64,000 nucleotides of DNA, taken from positions 793,501 through 857,500 of the forward strand of contig WPIO01000127.1 of NCBI GenBank assembly GCA_009760855.2, written 5' to 3'. The stretch's first letter is position 1, and the number at the start of each line of letters is the position of its first letter. Under the pieces are notes generated by a model that worked only from the letters and a program-made list of their open reading frames with translations, was not told where the DNA came from and did no database searches. The DNA comes from Cristatella mucedo (taxonomy: Eukaryota > Bryozoa > Phylactolaemata > Cristatellidae). This document shows, one piece after another, positions 1-12,091 of the stretch. The position numbers were made by a program, and so were the translations under genes.

Positions 1-350
1 GCGAGTTTGGCCCCATTGGAATATGTCGGTGAGAGGAGGGGCGTGAAAGTTGGAGGGGAGTGTGTAAGAACACAGTGGGAAAACATAGGCTAGAAATCCG
101 AGATGCCGTCAGGTCGTCTTTCTGAGCCATGCACGTCCTAAATATTGCGGGCAGCTTCAATTTAAACGCCCAAAACTGCAGCAGCTGCTGGTATGGATCA
201 TTCCAGCGAAGCGTCGCTTTGCTCGATGTCCGACTAAATGCTGCTAATCTTGAAGGTCTAGCTGATTATTCTCAATGGTCGTGCCCAGTTTTTGGCTTGA
301 ATTTTTTTCTCAAACAATAAGCACGTGCGCTCCGCGCCACCTGCTCTTGC

Positions 351-545
351 CAAGATAATAATAATAATAATAATATTGCACTTGATAAAGCGCCCTCAGA
401 GAACTTAATCTCTTTCTAGGCGCTTTACATTTGCTGCAAAGCGATACGCAATAGAATAGTAAGTAAAATCATGCTTGAAAAACAAACAAAATGAATAACA
501 TGGTTAGGGGTTACATGCACTGGGTCAGCATGCAGATATCTACAT
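351..545 (-). mobile_element. L2 family A 3' tail, antisense
   Basis: Starts with (ATA)n, then the reverse complement of the family tail (TTGATAAAGCGCCCTCAGAG) and the 3' UTR (AATGAATAACATGGTTAGGG...). No coding part remains. Confidence 0.8.
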
Positions 546-971
546 GATTGCAAGATAAAAACCTAAACTATAATCTTACTTTTAGCAGTTTAAGAATATG
601 AAGCACTTAATGTCGCTAAAACGCGGGCTGAAAGCAGAGTCAATGCTTCCAGCAGGCTGTATTGGTCTTCGGCAGATGACCGTTTGTCTAATTTGTGCAT
701 GCTGGGCGAAGATATCAGCAGCCCCCCCCCCCGCCGCTAGGCGGCAATGTCACTACGTGACAACGCCACTTCGATGCTTTCAAACCAGCTTAAAAAATAA
801 TACAATTCAGAGAAAGTTGACTTCTATGACTGCTGTGTTCTCATCAGCAAAACTCTGACAGCGAGTCCCCTCAGAGTCTAGTCTATACTCATGCACATCA
901 TATACTATAGCGACAAGATGAGCTACATAATATACTATATATATATATATACTATAGCGACAAGATGAGCT

Positions 972-1046
972 CGCAATGAATACAGATCGCAATGAATACA
1001 GATCGCAATGAGTACAGATCGCAATGAATACAGCTCGCAATGAATG
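972..1046 (+). repeat. 16 bp tandem repeat
   Basis: About five units of GCAATGAATACAGATC. Preceded by a (TA)n stretch and a duplicated ATACTATAGCGACAAGATGAGC-type block (left copy missing part). Confidence 0.9.
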
Positions 1047-1249
1047 CAGTAGCGAAATGCATGCATTAGCCCAATGAATACAGTAGCGCCCCGCATACCG
1101 GTACACGCTCGTGCCAGCGCAATGCAGCATGGCAGTCAACACTGTCGCTGTGCGAAAGTAAACGAGACGAGATAGTCAAGAAACTCTCTCTTTCTCACGA
1201 GAAGTCTTCCTTTTCCATCCAGGCAGAAAATGAAGTAATTACTTCTTAC

Positions 1250-1375
1250 CGGAAGTAGTCGAAGGCTGTTGAGCCGAGCCGACGAGGTGTGCCGACGCCC
1301 TCATTGCCCAGACTGGCAAGCTTCCGTTACCGCTTGCCGCCGCCGCCGCCTTTACCCCACGCATAAAGCCGGGCT
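1250..1375 (-). CDS. Possible gene C exon with Ala-His-Leu-Val-Gly motif (start of a THD)
   Basis: Minus-strand exon candidate, phase 1 to 1, with the donor CTTCCG|GTAAGA and the acceptor CCTGCGTTGCAG|AG (an alternative acceptor at 1415/1416 keeps the same phase). It reads through a polyalanine stretch and LPVWAMRASAHLVGSAQQP. Ala-His-Leu-Val-Gly is the usual first strand of TNF homology domains, and the phases match exon 4 of genes A and B, though the exon is longer (126 nt against 51 and 57). If real, the last two THD exons are off the left edge. The distance to the membrane exon (18.6 kb) makes this tentative. Confidence 0.35.
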
Positions 1376-1479
1376 CTGCAACGCAGGCTTCGTAATTTTG
1401 CAGAGTCTTGCTACCTAATTTTCGTCTAAGTCGGGAGACAAAATGGCAGCCGACGCTATAGGGCATAATACGCATCCCA

Positions 1480-2447
1480 GGGATTCTTCCGGTACTTTAG
1501 AGTGTTGGCGGCGACTACGGCAAGCTGCACTTCGTTATTGGAGTTGTTGAAAATTGTTTCAGGCGACAGTTTGCATGCTCCTTCGACAATTGATGAGATT
1601 CCCGGCTTGTTAGACTCCATCACCGCCACCACCCCCCCTCCGCTGCATCGTCGGTATGGAAAAAAGTGGGAAACTGCAGGGAAAAGGCTTTCATTAATAG
1701 AGCCTGAATCCAGAACCGTTAATCAGTGCATAATGTATCTAAGAGTTAATACTGTAGGCTACTTAATCACGAGTATCCTTGAGCAGAGTCACTTGATGCC
1801 CTAGTTCATCCCAGGGTTGAGAAGCTCGCCTTTAACAACGAAGTAAGTGGGCTGCTAGCACTGCGGCACGGTGTAAATCGGGTGCATATAAATTAAGTTC
1901 CCTTAGGGCACTGTAAAAATGAATTACGTTCCTTTCTTTTGAGACCTGTCTCGACTTTTGTAGTTTTTATGGAATTTCTGCTTACATTATTGACCTTATG
2001 CCACTCCCAAGTAAGCAAGCGGCTGAATTCAACTGCGAAAAAACTCCCGTCGTCCTTCGAAACAAGAACCGGAAGTGATGCTTTATTACTGCTCAGCTTC
2101 CCCCGTCGATCAATCACGCGGGACCAGGGGCAGTTTATAAAAGCCTATCGCTGTCTCCATAGGCGCTCTGATTACGTTTTAGACACGAGCCTACAACTTG
2201 TCGTGCTCTTTAAAGGTTTTTCTAAAGGTTCCGGGTCGCTGGTGTCAGAGCACTTTTGGGCTGGCTGTGGATTTTATTTCAATCACTGAACTTTCAATCA
2301 CTGATGGCCTTGAAATCCGGAAAAGCAGCTTGGGCCTGAAGGCCTCCAAACTGTGCCGCGGAAGGTTCATGGACTAAAGTAATTTTGCCCAATAGGGCTG
2401 ACGGCTGACCTCAGCGAAAAAAAGTCTCAGTCTATCCGTTTCTCGCC
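1480..2447. other. Non-coding stretch, nothing recognised
   Basis: No repeat family, RNA gene or supported exon seen. Confidence 0.4.
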
Positions 2448-2590
2448 GAGCTGGTTTGGCCGAGTGGTTAAGGAACTCGCCTCGAGCCAAGATCAACGTG
2501 AATGCGTTTGATGACCGAGCATATGCAAAGCACCTGAATGAAGACTGAGTTCCGTCAGGACGCTAAACGAATGAATTATATGCGTATATA
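2448..2590 (+). mobile_element. tRNA-derived SINE, older copy
   Basis: GCCGAGCTGGTTTGGCCGAG and GTGGTTAAGGAACTCGCCTC keep the A box. The B box is decayed. The tail GCAAAGCACCTGAATGAAGA...AGGACGCTAAACGAATGAATTAT is still recognisable. Confidence 0.7.
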
Positions 2591-4195
2591 TTTACTTATC
2601 TATTTTTTTTAAATATATTCTCTGTGTTATCTCGCTCACTCTCTTTAGCGCTGTCCCTGCCGAACCATCTCTCTCCGCCTTCTTCAATATTTCTTACGAT
2701 GTCAGCTCTTCCCTTTTCCTATCAGATATATATGTCCGACGACTTTATTCTCTCGAGTCAACGTGGCTTCGTGTCAGAGCGAGCCATCGAAGAGCTGGCT
2801 ATTAAATGAGCAGCTAGATCTTTTAATTTTAATCTCTATCACCATCACGAGAGCATAATCACCTGCTAATGAGGATTAGCTTTAGTCTGCCTGGCCTTTT
2901 ATCAGCTGCCAGCAGCTTCGTGACAGCTCGGTTATCGCAGCCACTAGTCTGCCCGCTGTCGGTCGGAGTGCGGCAGAGTGGTGAGTGGCCGAGCATTGGA
3001 GGACGGTGGTCACCTACCTTTGTCCATTCTCTGCTGCACTTCGTTAGAGGCAACCTGAAAGCGAACAGATTCTCTGCCTAGTGAGAAAATCTCACTGCAA
3101 AGCTACTTCAAATGCTGCCGAAAAGCTCCGAGCGCGTTACTCCTAGCGATCACCGATATTAGCCACGGCTAGTTGAGGCGCCGAGTGATACAAGTGCTAA
3201 GCGCTTTCAAGTGCCAAGCAGAGCCATCCTTTAGTTCTCGATCAATAGGAAGGATATCGTTCAAGACTTTAGACGGAAGTCGCGGTTTTCCCGTGCTAAC
3301 AATCTTCAACTCCCCGTGCGTGATGCTCGGCTGAAGATCTAAGCTTGCCGCTTTAAGAAATGGCGATTAGCGCTGTGCCATTTTCTTAGCATGACAATGA
3401 CAATGTGTTCCAAGCTGCTGAGCGAGCAATAATTGCACCGGTATTCCGCCTTCAAGCCCGGAATTAATTACCTTATGATTGCACATTTACAGCATTTCTC
3501 CTGTTTTGTGCTTTTGTCAACTCTTTCCGTAATGTTTATTCGTAGAAGCTTCATTCATTTTTATCCTGCCAAAACATAGCTCGTGCTATTCATGAATTGA
3601 AGTGGACCAGAGGACTTACAGTGCCATAGCGCAGGCGCAGAAAACTCTTTAATTTTCATAATGTTTAGAGATAACGACCACAGATCTGCATCCAGCAGTC
3701 AGATAAATACGAGAAATGCAGCTGCTGAAGAATTTCAACAGTGCATAGCTTTGGCCCTTCAGATTTGCAGGTCCCTAAATAGTCCATTCCCCGCTGCATT
3801 CCTACGTCTGCAGCTTCGCATTCCTTCGTCTGCAGCTTTGCCCATTCAAGATTTCAGACAGCGAAGCCACTGTTAAATATACTCTCCGTAATCCTGTCTC
3901 AGTCGGATGCATTATCCCACAACTCTTTCCTAATCGTCCTGTTTTCCACATTTATCTTACTCTACTTACTTGTATCTTCCTTTACTCACCCCAGTCAAAT
4001 TTGGTTAGCCCTTAGCACCGCATTTGTGCTATAAATGGGACTCTCCAAGGTACGGACAAAAGCCGCGAACGCCCGCCCCACAGGATGTAATCGCTAGCAC
4101 GCTAGCCGGTTACTCTTCAGCCCAATCTGAAAAGTGAATTACATTCGCCTTCGCCGGAATACTTGGAAGCTGTGCACCTTCGGCGCTCCGGTCCT
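2591..4195. other. Non-coding stretch, nothing recognised
   Basis: T-rich at 2600 to 2720, otherwise unremarkable. Overlapping short ORFs on both strands have no family signal. Confidence 0.4.
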
Positions 4196-4911
4196 CCCTT
4201 CTCCTCCTTCTCCTCCTTCTCCTCCTTCTCCTCCTTCTCCTCCTTCTCCTCCTTCTCCTCCTTCCCCTCCTTCCCCTCCTTCTCCTCCTCCTCCTTCTCC
4301 TCCTTCTCCTCCTTCTCCTCCTTCCCCTCCTTCTCCTCCTCCTCCTCCTCCTCCTCCTCCTCCTCCTCCTCCTCCTCCTTCTCCTCCTCCTCCTCCTTCT
4401 CCTCCTCCTCCTTCTCCTCCTTCTCCTCCTCCTCCTCCTTCTCCCCTCCTCTCCTCCTCCTCCCTCCTCCTTCTCCTCCTCCTCCTTCTCCTCCTCCTCC
4501 TCCTCCTCCTCCTCCTCCTTCTCCTCCTTCCTCTTCCCCTTCTCCTCCTCCTCCTCCTCCTCCTCCTCCTCCTCCTCCTCCTCCTCCTTCTCCTCCTTCT
4601 CCTCCTTCTCCTCCTTCTCCTCCTTCTCCTCCTTCTCCTCCTTCTCCTCCTTCTCCTCCTCCTCCTCCTCCTCCTCCTCCTCCTCCTTCTCCTCCTTCTC
4701 CTCCTTCTCCTCCTTCTCCTCCTTCCCCTCCTCCTCCTCCTTCCTCCTCCTTCTCCTCCTTCTCCTCCTTCTCCTCCTTCTCCTCCTTCTCCTCCTTCTC
4801 CTCCTTCTCCTCCTTCCCCTCCTTCTCCTCCTTCTCCTTCTTCTCCTCCTTCTCCTCCTTCTCCTCCTCCTCCTCCTTCTCCTCCTCCTCCTTCTCCTCC
4901 TCCTCCTCAAG
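4196..4911 (+). repeat. Polypyrimidine tract, (CTC/CTT)n, about 0.7 kb
   Basis: Almost pure C/T on the plus strand, mainly CTCCTT and CTC triplets. All long ORFs here (poly-Pro/Ser/Leu, poly-Arg/Glu) are artefacts. Mirror symmetry makes triplex (H-DNA) formation possible. Confidence 0.95.
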
Positions 4912-5811
4912 AAATTCATCTACTCCACTGATTGATAGTGTCTGAAGCTGTGCCTCGAGGGAGTGCCACTCTGGTCGTCTGCTGACACGTGAAAAACGAA
5001 TCGGTGCCTTCTCGATTTGAGATCTCGTAGGTATGAGCGGATGGCTTTATTGAATAGTCCCCTTGTGTAGACCTGTCTACAAATTCTGATTTCATCCGGT
5101 CGTCCAAAAGGTGTATCACTCTCTTTATGAAAAAATAACAGCCGCCCTCAGCCGACACGGCGCACTTTGCAGCCTCGGCGGCGGCAGGTGCTCGACCTCC
5201 CAGCCCCTCAGTTCCCCGTAATCAGAGCCGATAGGCCCGTGCATGCGTAAATAGCTTAAGCCTGAGGCGAGCTGCCCGGGGCTGCCCGATACGGCTAAGT
5301 CCTCTCGAAGCGCGATAGCTTTTTCCTGGAAGCCTATGGGGATAGAAGATCTCAAGGGCCTTCCAGGGGCGAAGTGCGTGCGCCGCTAGCGGTCAGTATT
5401 TCGCACGTGACTAAAGCCCCCCCCCCGCCCCTGCACCTGCCAGCACGTCCGCCACTGAAACCGGACGCGAGGGGAACTAGCGAAAACGCTCTACCTGACG
5501 GTACGCTTCCGCGCATGCACAGGTCGAGGCCGGGTGGCATACAGACCCGCTGCGAAGCCTGTCCACTAGGAATGCACCTCGCACACCTTGCCGACTAGGA
5601 GACTGTAGAACTTGACCGATTATGAGAACAAGGATAACGATGAGCAGCTCAATGCCTGCGGACTCGCTTCGCTGAGTCATATGTAGTAGTTCCGCCACGG
5701 AAGACAATGCTGCGCCATCTTGTCACTTGACGGGAGTGAGCCATCTCGCCACGTGATGCAAATATGTCATCTTATGGTGTCGCGGACTTTTTTAGCAGAG
5801 ATGCTTATATA
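4912..5811. other. Non-coding stretch, nothing recognised
   Basis: Contains a C-run at about 5420. No supported exon. Confidence 0.35.
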
Positions 5812-5880
5812 TAGCGCCCTCATGGAGCTGAATCTCACTCTAGGAACTTCTCAGATGCTGCATATAAAGCATTACCAAAT
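5812..5880 (-). mobile_element. L2 family A tail fragment
   Basis: Antisense copy of the 3' hairpin region (TATAGCGCCCTCATGG...CTCTAGGAACTTCTCAGATGC, diverged). Abuts the plus-strand copy that starts at 5889. Confidence 0.55.
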
Positions 5881-5888
5881 TTTCGGTG

Positions 5889-7030
5889 TTCTGATGTGAT
5901 TGCCAAGCACCATGTAGGCTTTCACTTCTATGCGGATGACACTCAGTTGTACCTTTGCTTTGATCCCTCCCAGCCTTCGAGCACCTCGAATTTTCTCAAC
6001 TCACTTGCTGCATGCATTGATGACATCCGCACATGGATGGCAGAAAATTTTCTAAAAATAAACTATGATAAAACTAACTTACTAGTTATGGGAAAAACCA
6101 TTGTGATTCACAAATTGAAAAGGCTGACGCTAAAAATTGGCTCTGCCAGCATATCTCCAGTTGAATCAGCTCGAAATCTAGGTGTCATATTCCAAAGCGA
6201 CCTCTCGCTAGACGACCATATCAGCTCCACAGTCAAATCTGTCTATTTTTAGCTTCATAACACTGCTAAAATTTGGGCTTGTTTAGATAAGGATACCACA
6301 TCTAAGTTGGTCCATGCATTCGTGACATCTCGTCTCGACTTCTGCAACTCACTGCCTACTGGCCTACCAGCATGTGCGATCAGGCGATTGCAGCTGGTGC
6401 AAAACTCGGCAGCTAGGCTTTTTTGTCGTGAGCGTCGCAGTTGCCACATTACTCCACTTCTCGCTGACCTGCACTGACTACCAGTCAAGCAACGGATTGA
6501 CTTCAAGGTTTTGTCGCTCACTTTTAGGTCCCTTCATTCTTTGGCTCCAGCCTATCTCTCCGACATACTCCCCCATCAGGCCAAGCATCGTACCACCAGC
6601 TTTTCGGAATCCAACAGTCTACCAATAACTCATACAAACCTCAAATCCTTTGGAGACCGTGCATTTAGTTCGTATGCTCCCAAAGCCTGGAACTCCTTTC
6701 CGACCTGCGTCAGAACATCCCCTGACCTGACCACATTTAAAAGGAACTTAAAAACACACCTATTTAGGACAGCATACAGTGGGTCCCTGTGATTTGTCCT
6801 TCACGTGCTTATGCATGCTGACACTGTGCATGCTGCCACTAACCACATTTGCATGCTGACCCTGTGCATGTCACCCCTAACCATGTTATTCATTTTGTTT
6901 GTTTATCAAGCATGATTTTACTCACCATTCAATTGCATTTCCATTTGCAGCAAATGTAAAGCGCCTTGAGAGAGATTGAGTTCTCTGAGGGCGCTTTATA
7001 AGTGCATTATTATTATTATTATTATCATTA
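5889..7030 (+). mobile_element. L2-clade LINE family A, 5'-truncated copy
   Basis: Begins inside RT at VIAKHHVGFHFYADDTQLYL and continues through thumb and C-terminal region (GVIFQSDLSLDDHISS, LADLHW) to APKAWNSFPTCV and the hairpin tail ending in (ATT)n. One in-frame stop (6250) and later frameshifts break it. It directly follows a minus-strand tail fragment of the same family. Confidence 0.85.
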
Positions 7031-7109
7031 TTCGGTCTTAACATCCGCAAGCAGCAGGCATAGTGTAAGCAGGTGCATGCACACGAAAAATGAATCGCCA
7101 AGACCCACC

Positions 7110-7410
7110 AAATGCACTTTTAAAGTTTCATTTTAAGCTTTTTAATAAATGCCGTAATGTCAGGGGACGTTGTGGCGTGCGTCGGTAGTGAGCTCCAGGC
7201 TTTGTGGGCATATGAGCTAAAGGCAGTCTCCGACGGTTTTGCAGTTCGTTCGAGGTATGGCTAAATGGTTCTAGTCAGAACAGTGGGTTATACGATTCTT
7301 CGCTTAACGGGGGGGGAGGGGGGGAGTAGATCTGATAGGTAGGCTGGAGCCAAAGAGTGAAGGGACCTAAAAGTGTGTGACATTGACCTTGAAGTCGATG
7401 CATTGCCTGA
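7110..7410 (-). mobile_element. L2 family A fragment, diverged
   Basis: Minus-strand reading gives HTFRSLHSLAPAYLSDLLP and then the downstream Ala-Trp-Ser-Ser region of the family C-terminus. More diverged than neighbours, interrupted by a G-run (7310 to 7325). No tail was seen. Confidence 0.65.
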
Positions 7411-7967
7411 GGGCACTCTTAGTCGCTGCCACGCTCCACTGCTGCCGGTTGACCTGCGTTTATTAGTTCTGCACCCAGAAGTCTCTAGACGCAATGCAAG
7501 GTTCATGCTGCCATTCGTAGCGAGTCGGCTGAGACTAGCACCATTACGAGCGCAGAGGTTGCGGCCTAGTTCTATGCAGATGCGGAAGCTCACTTTCACC
7601 CCGTTTGAAACGACGGAAGCACATAGCGACTGGTGAGTCACGTGAGATAGCGGGTGGGCAACTGCATTGAGGCGAGCTTTGTGCTGGGCATTAGAAGGCA
7701 CTCCGATCAATAGGCCACGTGACGTAAAACGGCCATTTCTTTGTCGCGAAGCTTAATAGCAAGTAACACAATAATGAGGGAAGTCGGCGCTTACGCGTAA
7801 GCGTGCGTCCATTTCGCTCACGCTAAAGCGGTTCATTTCCGGTTCAGCATATTTTATGATGAGACCAGCATCGGATGGTTGGGTGGGGCGATCCGATTGC
7901 ACTCGCACCGAGAATTCGCTTATCTCCCCTTGCCGCCGCCGCTGTCGATGTCGCTGTCCCTCGGCCC

Positions 7968-8535
7968 GATATGTATCGCTGACCTGCACTGGCTCCCAGT
8001 CAAGCAACGCATCAACGTCAAGGTTTTGTCATTCACTTTTAGGTCCCTTCATTCTTTGGCTCCAGCCCACCTATCAGAACTGCTCCTCTACCAGGCTAAG
8101 CATCGTACCACCCGCTTTTCGGAATCAGTCTGTTTACCTATACCTCGTACAAACCTCAAATCCTTCGGAAACCGTGGCTTTAGCTCGTATGGACCCTAAG
8201 TCTTGAACTCACTTCCGACTTTCGGCATGGCATCTCCTGACTTGACCAGATTGAAGAGAAAGTAAAAACACATTTCTTGATCACAGCATTTAGTGGGTCC
8301 CTACGATTCGACCTTAGTTCTTATGCGTGCTGATACTGTGCATGCTGCCAATAACCATATTTGACCAAACCCTAACCATATGGTGAACGTGTGCATGTCC
8401 TCCCTAACCGTGTTGTTGTTGTTTATCGAGCACGGTACCACTAACCATTCGATCCTTTGCAGTAAATTTAAAGCACCTAGAAAGAGATTGAGTTCTCAGC
8501 GGCCGCTTTATCAAATGTATTAATAGTATTATCGC
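7968..8535 (+). mobile_element. L2 family A fragment, C-terminus and tail
   Basis: Begins IADLHWLPVKQRINVKVLSF, goes through SLHSLAPAHLSELLLYQAKH and ends in a diverged hairpin tail with ATT repeats. Frameshifted near 8200. Confidence 0.8.
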
Positions 8536-9039
8536 ATCGCCGCAGCCGCCCTGGTGTCGGTAATCTCTCCATGCCGCCGCCGCCGCTGGTGGCTCTGTAA
8601 TCGCATCGCTCGTTCTTACACAGACATGCATGCAAAGTAGTCCGGAGCAAAAAGACAAGGTCAATTTAACTAAGGAAGCACTTACTGGAACATATGCATC
8701 TTGAGTTGAGACTTAAAGATAGTATTAATAATAGCAATAAGACCGGTAACGGAGCTAGTGGGCAGGCGCTATTTATGGCTTACGGCCATAGTGGCTGCCC
8801 ATATTCCTACGCCCTCCCTTTACCCCCCCCCCCCCCGCGACCGCCACCAACGAAGAAGTTACGTCTTAATGTCACTCAATGTGCAACTGCCGAGTTCTTG
8901 TCGAGTAAACGCCGCGATTTTTTGCTACAGTGTTGTATTACTTGCGGGTCTAGCCAAGCCTATTTGAAAATTTTGCTGATATTTCACCCCTACATAAAAA
9001 GTTCTTGCCCCCTATATCAAAATCCTGCCTCCGCCACTA

Positions 9040-9450
9040 AATAAGATATTTATGTAGCATCATCATAGAGCTTAATCGTGTTCTAGGCATTTCACGTACC
9101 CTATTATGAAAGCATGTCAATTTGGTAACTAATAAGATACACAGTTTCAGCATAAGCATACAATGGATAATTCATGCGGACGCAGCATATTCGGTGAGGA
9201 ACGGCACGTTTCTCTGTTTAAATTTCGTCCAGTCGGACGATGTCAAGACTTAAATCGGGAGTATGTTTTAGGCTGTAGAAGCGTGGGAACTAAATTCACG
9301 GTCTCCAAAGGATTATAGGTTGGCTCGAAGCTCAGTTGGGCGACCTGAGTCAGAAAATCTACGGCTGGTGCTGCGATGCCTAAACGCCTAGTAGTAGAAG
9401 AGTAGTTCTGATATGTAGGCTGAAGCCAAGAGAAGGAAGTGTACTACAAG
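9040..9450 (-). mobile_element. L2 family A fragment, diverged, antisense
   Basis: Tail-like start (ATAGAGCTTAATCGTGTTCTAGGC) followed by antisense remnants of the C-terminal region up to TATGTAGGCTGAAGCCAAGAG. Highly diverged, so the limits are approximate. Confidence 0.5.
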
Positions 9451-9494
9451 TGAGTGACGGTGAAACCTTGAAGCCGATGCCGATGCCGATGCTC

Positions 9495-9635
9495 GATAGG
9501 GATCACTGCAGGATCACTTGCAGCATCACTGCAGGATCACTTGCAGCATCACTGCAGGATCTCTTGCAGGATCATTGCAGGATCACTTGCAGCATCACTG
9601 CAGGATCACTTGCAGAATCACTTGCAGGATTTCAA
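9495..9635 (+). repeat. Minisatellite of GCAGGATCACTT units
   Basis: Alternating GCAGGATCACTT and GCAGCATCACT units (about 24 bp together), ending where the LINE copy at 9636 begins. Confidence 0.9.
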
Positions 9636-10705
9636 GTCGTTGCTTTGATCCCTCCCAGCCTTCAAACACCTCAAATTCTCTCAACTCACTTGCCGCATGC
9701 ATTGATGACAGTCGCACAAGGATGGCAGCAAATTTTCTAAAACTAAACTATGATAAAACTAACTTACTAGTCATGGGCAAACCCATTGTGATTCAGAGAT
9801 TGGAAAGGCTGACTCTCAAAATTGGCTCTGCCAGCATATCTCTTGTTGCATCAACTCGAAATCTAGGTGTCATATTCCAAAGCGACCTCTCGTTAGACGA
9901 CCATATCAGCTCCACAGTCAAATCTGTCTATTTTCAGCTTCATAACATTGCTAAAATTCGGGCTTGTTTAGATAAGGATACCACATCTAAGTTGGTCCAT
10001 GCATTCGTGACATCCCGTCTCGACTTTTGCAACTCACTGATTACTGGCCTACCAGCATGTGCGATCAGGCAATTGCAGCTGGTGCAAAACTCCGCAGCTA
10101 GGCTTTTTTGTCGTGAGCGTCGCAGTTGCCACATTACTCCACTTCTCGCCGACCTGCACTGGATACCAGTCAAGCAACGGATTGAATTCAAGGTTTTGGT
10201 CGCTCACTTTTAGGTCCCTTCATTCTATGGCTCCAGCCTATCTCTCAGATATTCTACCCCATCGGGCCAAGCATCGTATCACCCGCTTTTCGGAATCCAA
10301 CAGTCTAGAAATACCTCGTACGAACCTTAGATCCTGTGGAGACCGTGCATTTAGTTCGTATGCTCCTAAAGCCTGGAACTCCCTCCCGACCTGCGTCAGA
10401 ACATCCCCTGACCTGACCACATATAAAAAGAAACTTAAAAACACACCTATTTAGGACAGCATTTAGTGGGTCCCTGTGATTTGTCCTTGATGTGCTTATG
10501 CGTGCTGACACTGTGCATGCTGCCACTAACCACATTTGCATGCTGACCCTGTGCATGTCACCCCTAACCATATTATTCATTTTTTTTCAAGCATGATTTT
10601 ACTTACCATTCAATTGCATTTCCCTTTGCAGCAAATGTAAAGCGCCAAGAAAGAGATTAAGTTCTCTGAGGGCGCTTTATCAAGTGCATTATTATTGTTA
10701 TTATT
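9636..10705 (+). mobile_element. L2 family A, 5'-truncated copy
   Basis: Starts after a minisatellite with the region equivalent to FDPSQPSNTSNSLNSLAAC and is open through GVIFQSDLSLDDHISSTVKS and [18 protein letters not shown]; then a frameshift, the C-terminus and the hairpin tail. Shares a distinct GAATTCAAGGTTTTGGTCGC variant with the copy at 15553, so the two belong to one subfamily. Confidence 0.85.
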
Positions 10706-10915
10706 TCAGGATTGAATGATTTCCGCAATGCAGAGTAACTGCAGGAAATGAACCGTCCGGGAGTGATTTCCAGACATGCGCATACGAGCGAAAGGCTCGA
10801 TCATGAAAAGATCTCCATTTAGTGGGACGGAATGATTGCCAAATGACCTGACGCTGACGAGCAGATGCTGGCGGTGCGAGTGCCACATTGTGGAACTTCT
10901 CTATGACTTCTATCA
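10706..10915 (-). mobile_element. L2 family A fragment, diverged, antisense
   Basis: Minus strand reads RSFHDRAFRSYAHVWKSLP, a decayed form of the family FGDRAFSSYAPKAWNSLP. It abuts the (ATT)n tail of the preceding plus-strand copy. Confidence 0.6.
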
Positions 10916-10937
10916 ATCTAGTGGGAAGGTCGGAAAG

Positions 10938-11091
10938 ATGACTCCGATGCTGACTCCGATGCTAACCCCGACGCTGATCCCGACGCTGACCCCCGATACT
11001 GACCCCGATGCTGACCCCGATTCTGGTCCTGACGCTGACCCCGATGCTGTCACCGATGCTGACCCCGATGCTGACCCTGACGCAGACGAGC
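10938..11091 (+). repeat. 12 bp minisatellite (CCGATGCTGACC)n
   Basis: About 12 to 13 imperfect units, each preserving reading frame as Asp/Pro/Ala repeats. No gene context. Confidence 0.9.
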
Positions 11092-11094
11092 TAG

Positions 11095-11370
11095 TTATGC
11101 GAGTGCCACACTACGGCACTTCTCACTGACCAGCTCTGATTCCTCGTCATGCAGTACATGGACTTCAAGGTCGTTTCCCTTCGAGGGCAGGCCCATTTTT
11201 TCTCTTTTTCTCCGCTTACCTTTGCATTTTCTACGCTTTTCATCTTACTTTTCGGCCCTTCATCCACACCTCCGCTCATATTTGAGGCCGATCGATTAGT
11301 TGCGCCTCAAGTTTGTGATATGAAAGCCGTAAACTCGCTGCCGACTGACATCAGGATATCCCAACTGCCG
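11095..11370 (+). mobile_element. L2 family A fragment, diverged
   Basis: GAGTGCCACACTACGGCACT and ATGGACTTCAAGGTCGTTTC correspond to the family CHITPLL...IDFKVLS stretch; near 11320 AAACTCGCTGCCGACTGACATC matches the NSLPTDV region. Heavily decayed. Confidence 0.5.
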
Positions 11371-12091
11371 AGAGGCGACTGACATCATGCGACATTTCCT
11401 GCCGAAAGGCGAACATAGTGATGCGACATCAATGGCTAGCTTCGTGCTCTTCAACTTGCAGAATACATTTTCTTATGATACTTTGAAAAAATATATACAT
11501 ACGATACGATTTATGCACCGAGACTTATTTCTCTCGGAAAATGTGTTAGAATTTAAAATAAAAGCCCGAGTTAGCCATTGAAATAAATAGTAATAACGGT
11601 TAATATCTTCAGTTTGTGGGGATTAAAAAGCCTTCATCGAGAATTCTGGTGTGAAGTTTTTGACCGCGACCCTCACGATTGAGGTTTCGCCCCACATGCC
11701 AAAATTTTTACGACGCTTCGGACGCCAGAAAGTGTGGTCATGGGCGTACATACCAATTCTAAGCACTCGATGTGCTGCTATGTTAGCGTTCGGAAAATGC
11801 GCGTGTGTAAGCAAATTAATCGATCCGGGCACTCAAGCCTGTGCTTCGGGCGAACGGTACGGGCCACTCGAGCGGACCTCGCGAGTGGGCTCATCTGGCC
11901 AACGGTCGTGTCTCCGGCAGCCGCTCTGACGTCACCTTCATCCTATGCTAATTTCAATTACTTTTTAAGTGGTTGGCACCACTCTAGCACAGTAATATAA
12001 TAATATGCATTGGAGGTTTAGTTGTGAGGAGTACCCGAGGACATTGGTTTGTCGCCCCTTGGCTCTATCGACGGAAAAGGATGATGGCGGA

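Noticed and set aside
2448-2530. Functional tRNA gene
   Set aside because: It has Pol III box similarity but a LINE-like tail and no cloverleaf-compatible 3' half; it is a SINE.
4110-4945. Three overlapping ORFs of 260 to 269 codons
   Set aside because: They are translations of the polypyrimidine tract (poly-Arg/Glu, poly-Pro/Leu/Ser) with no other content.
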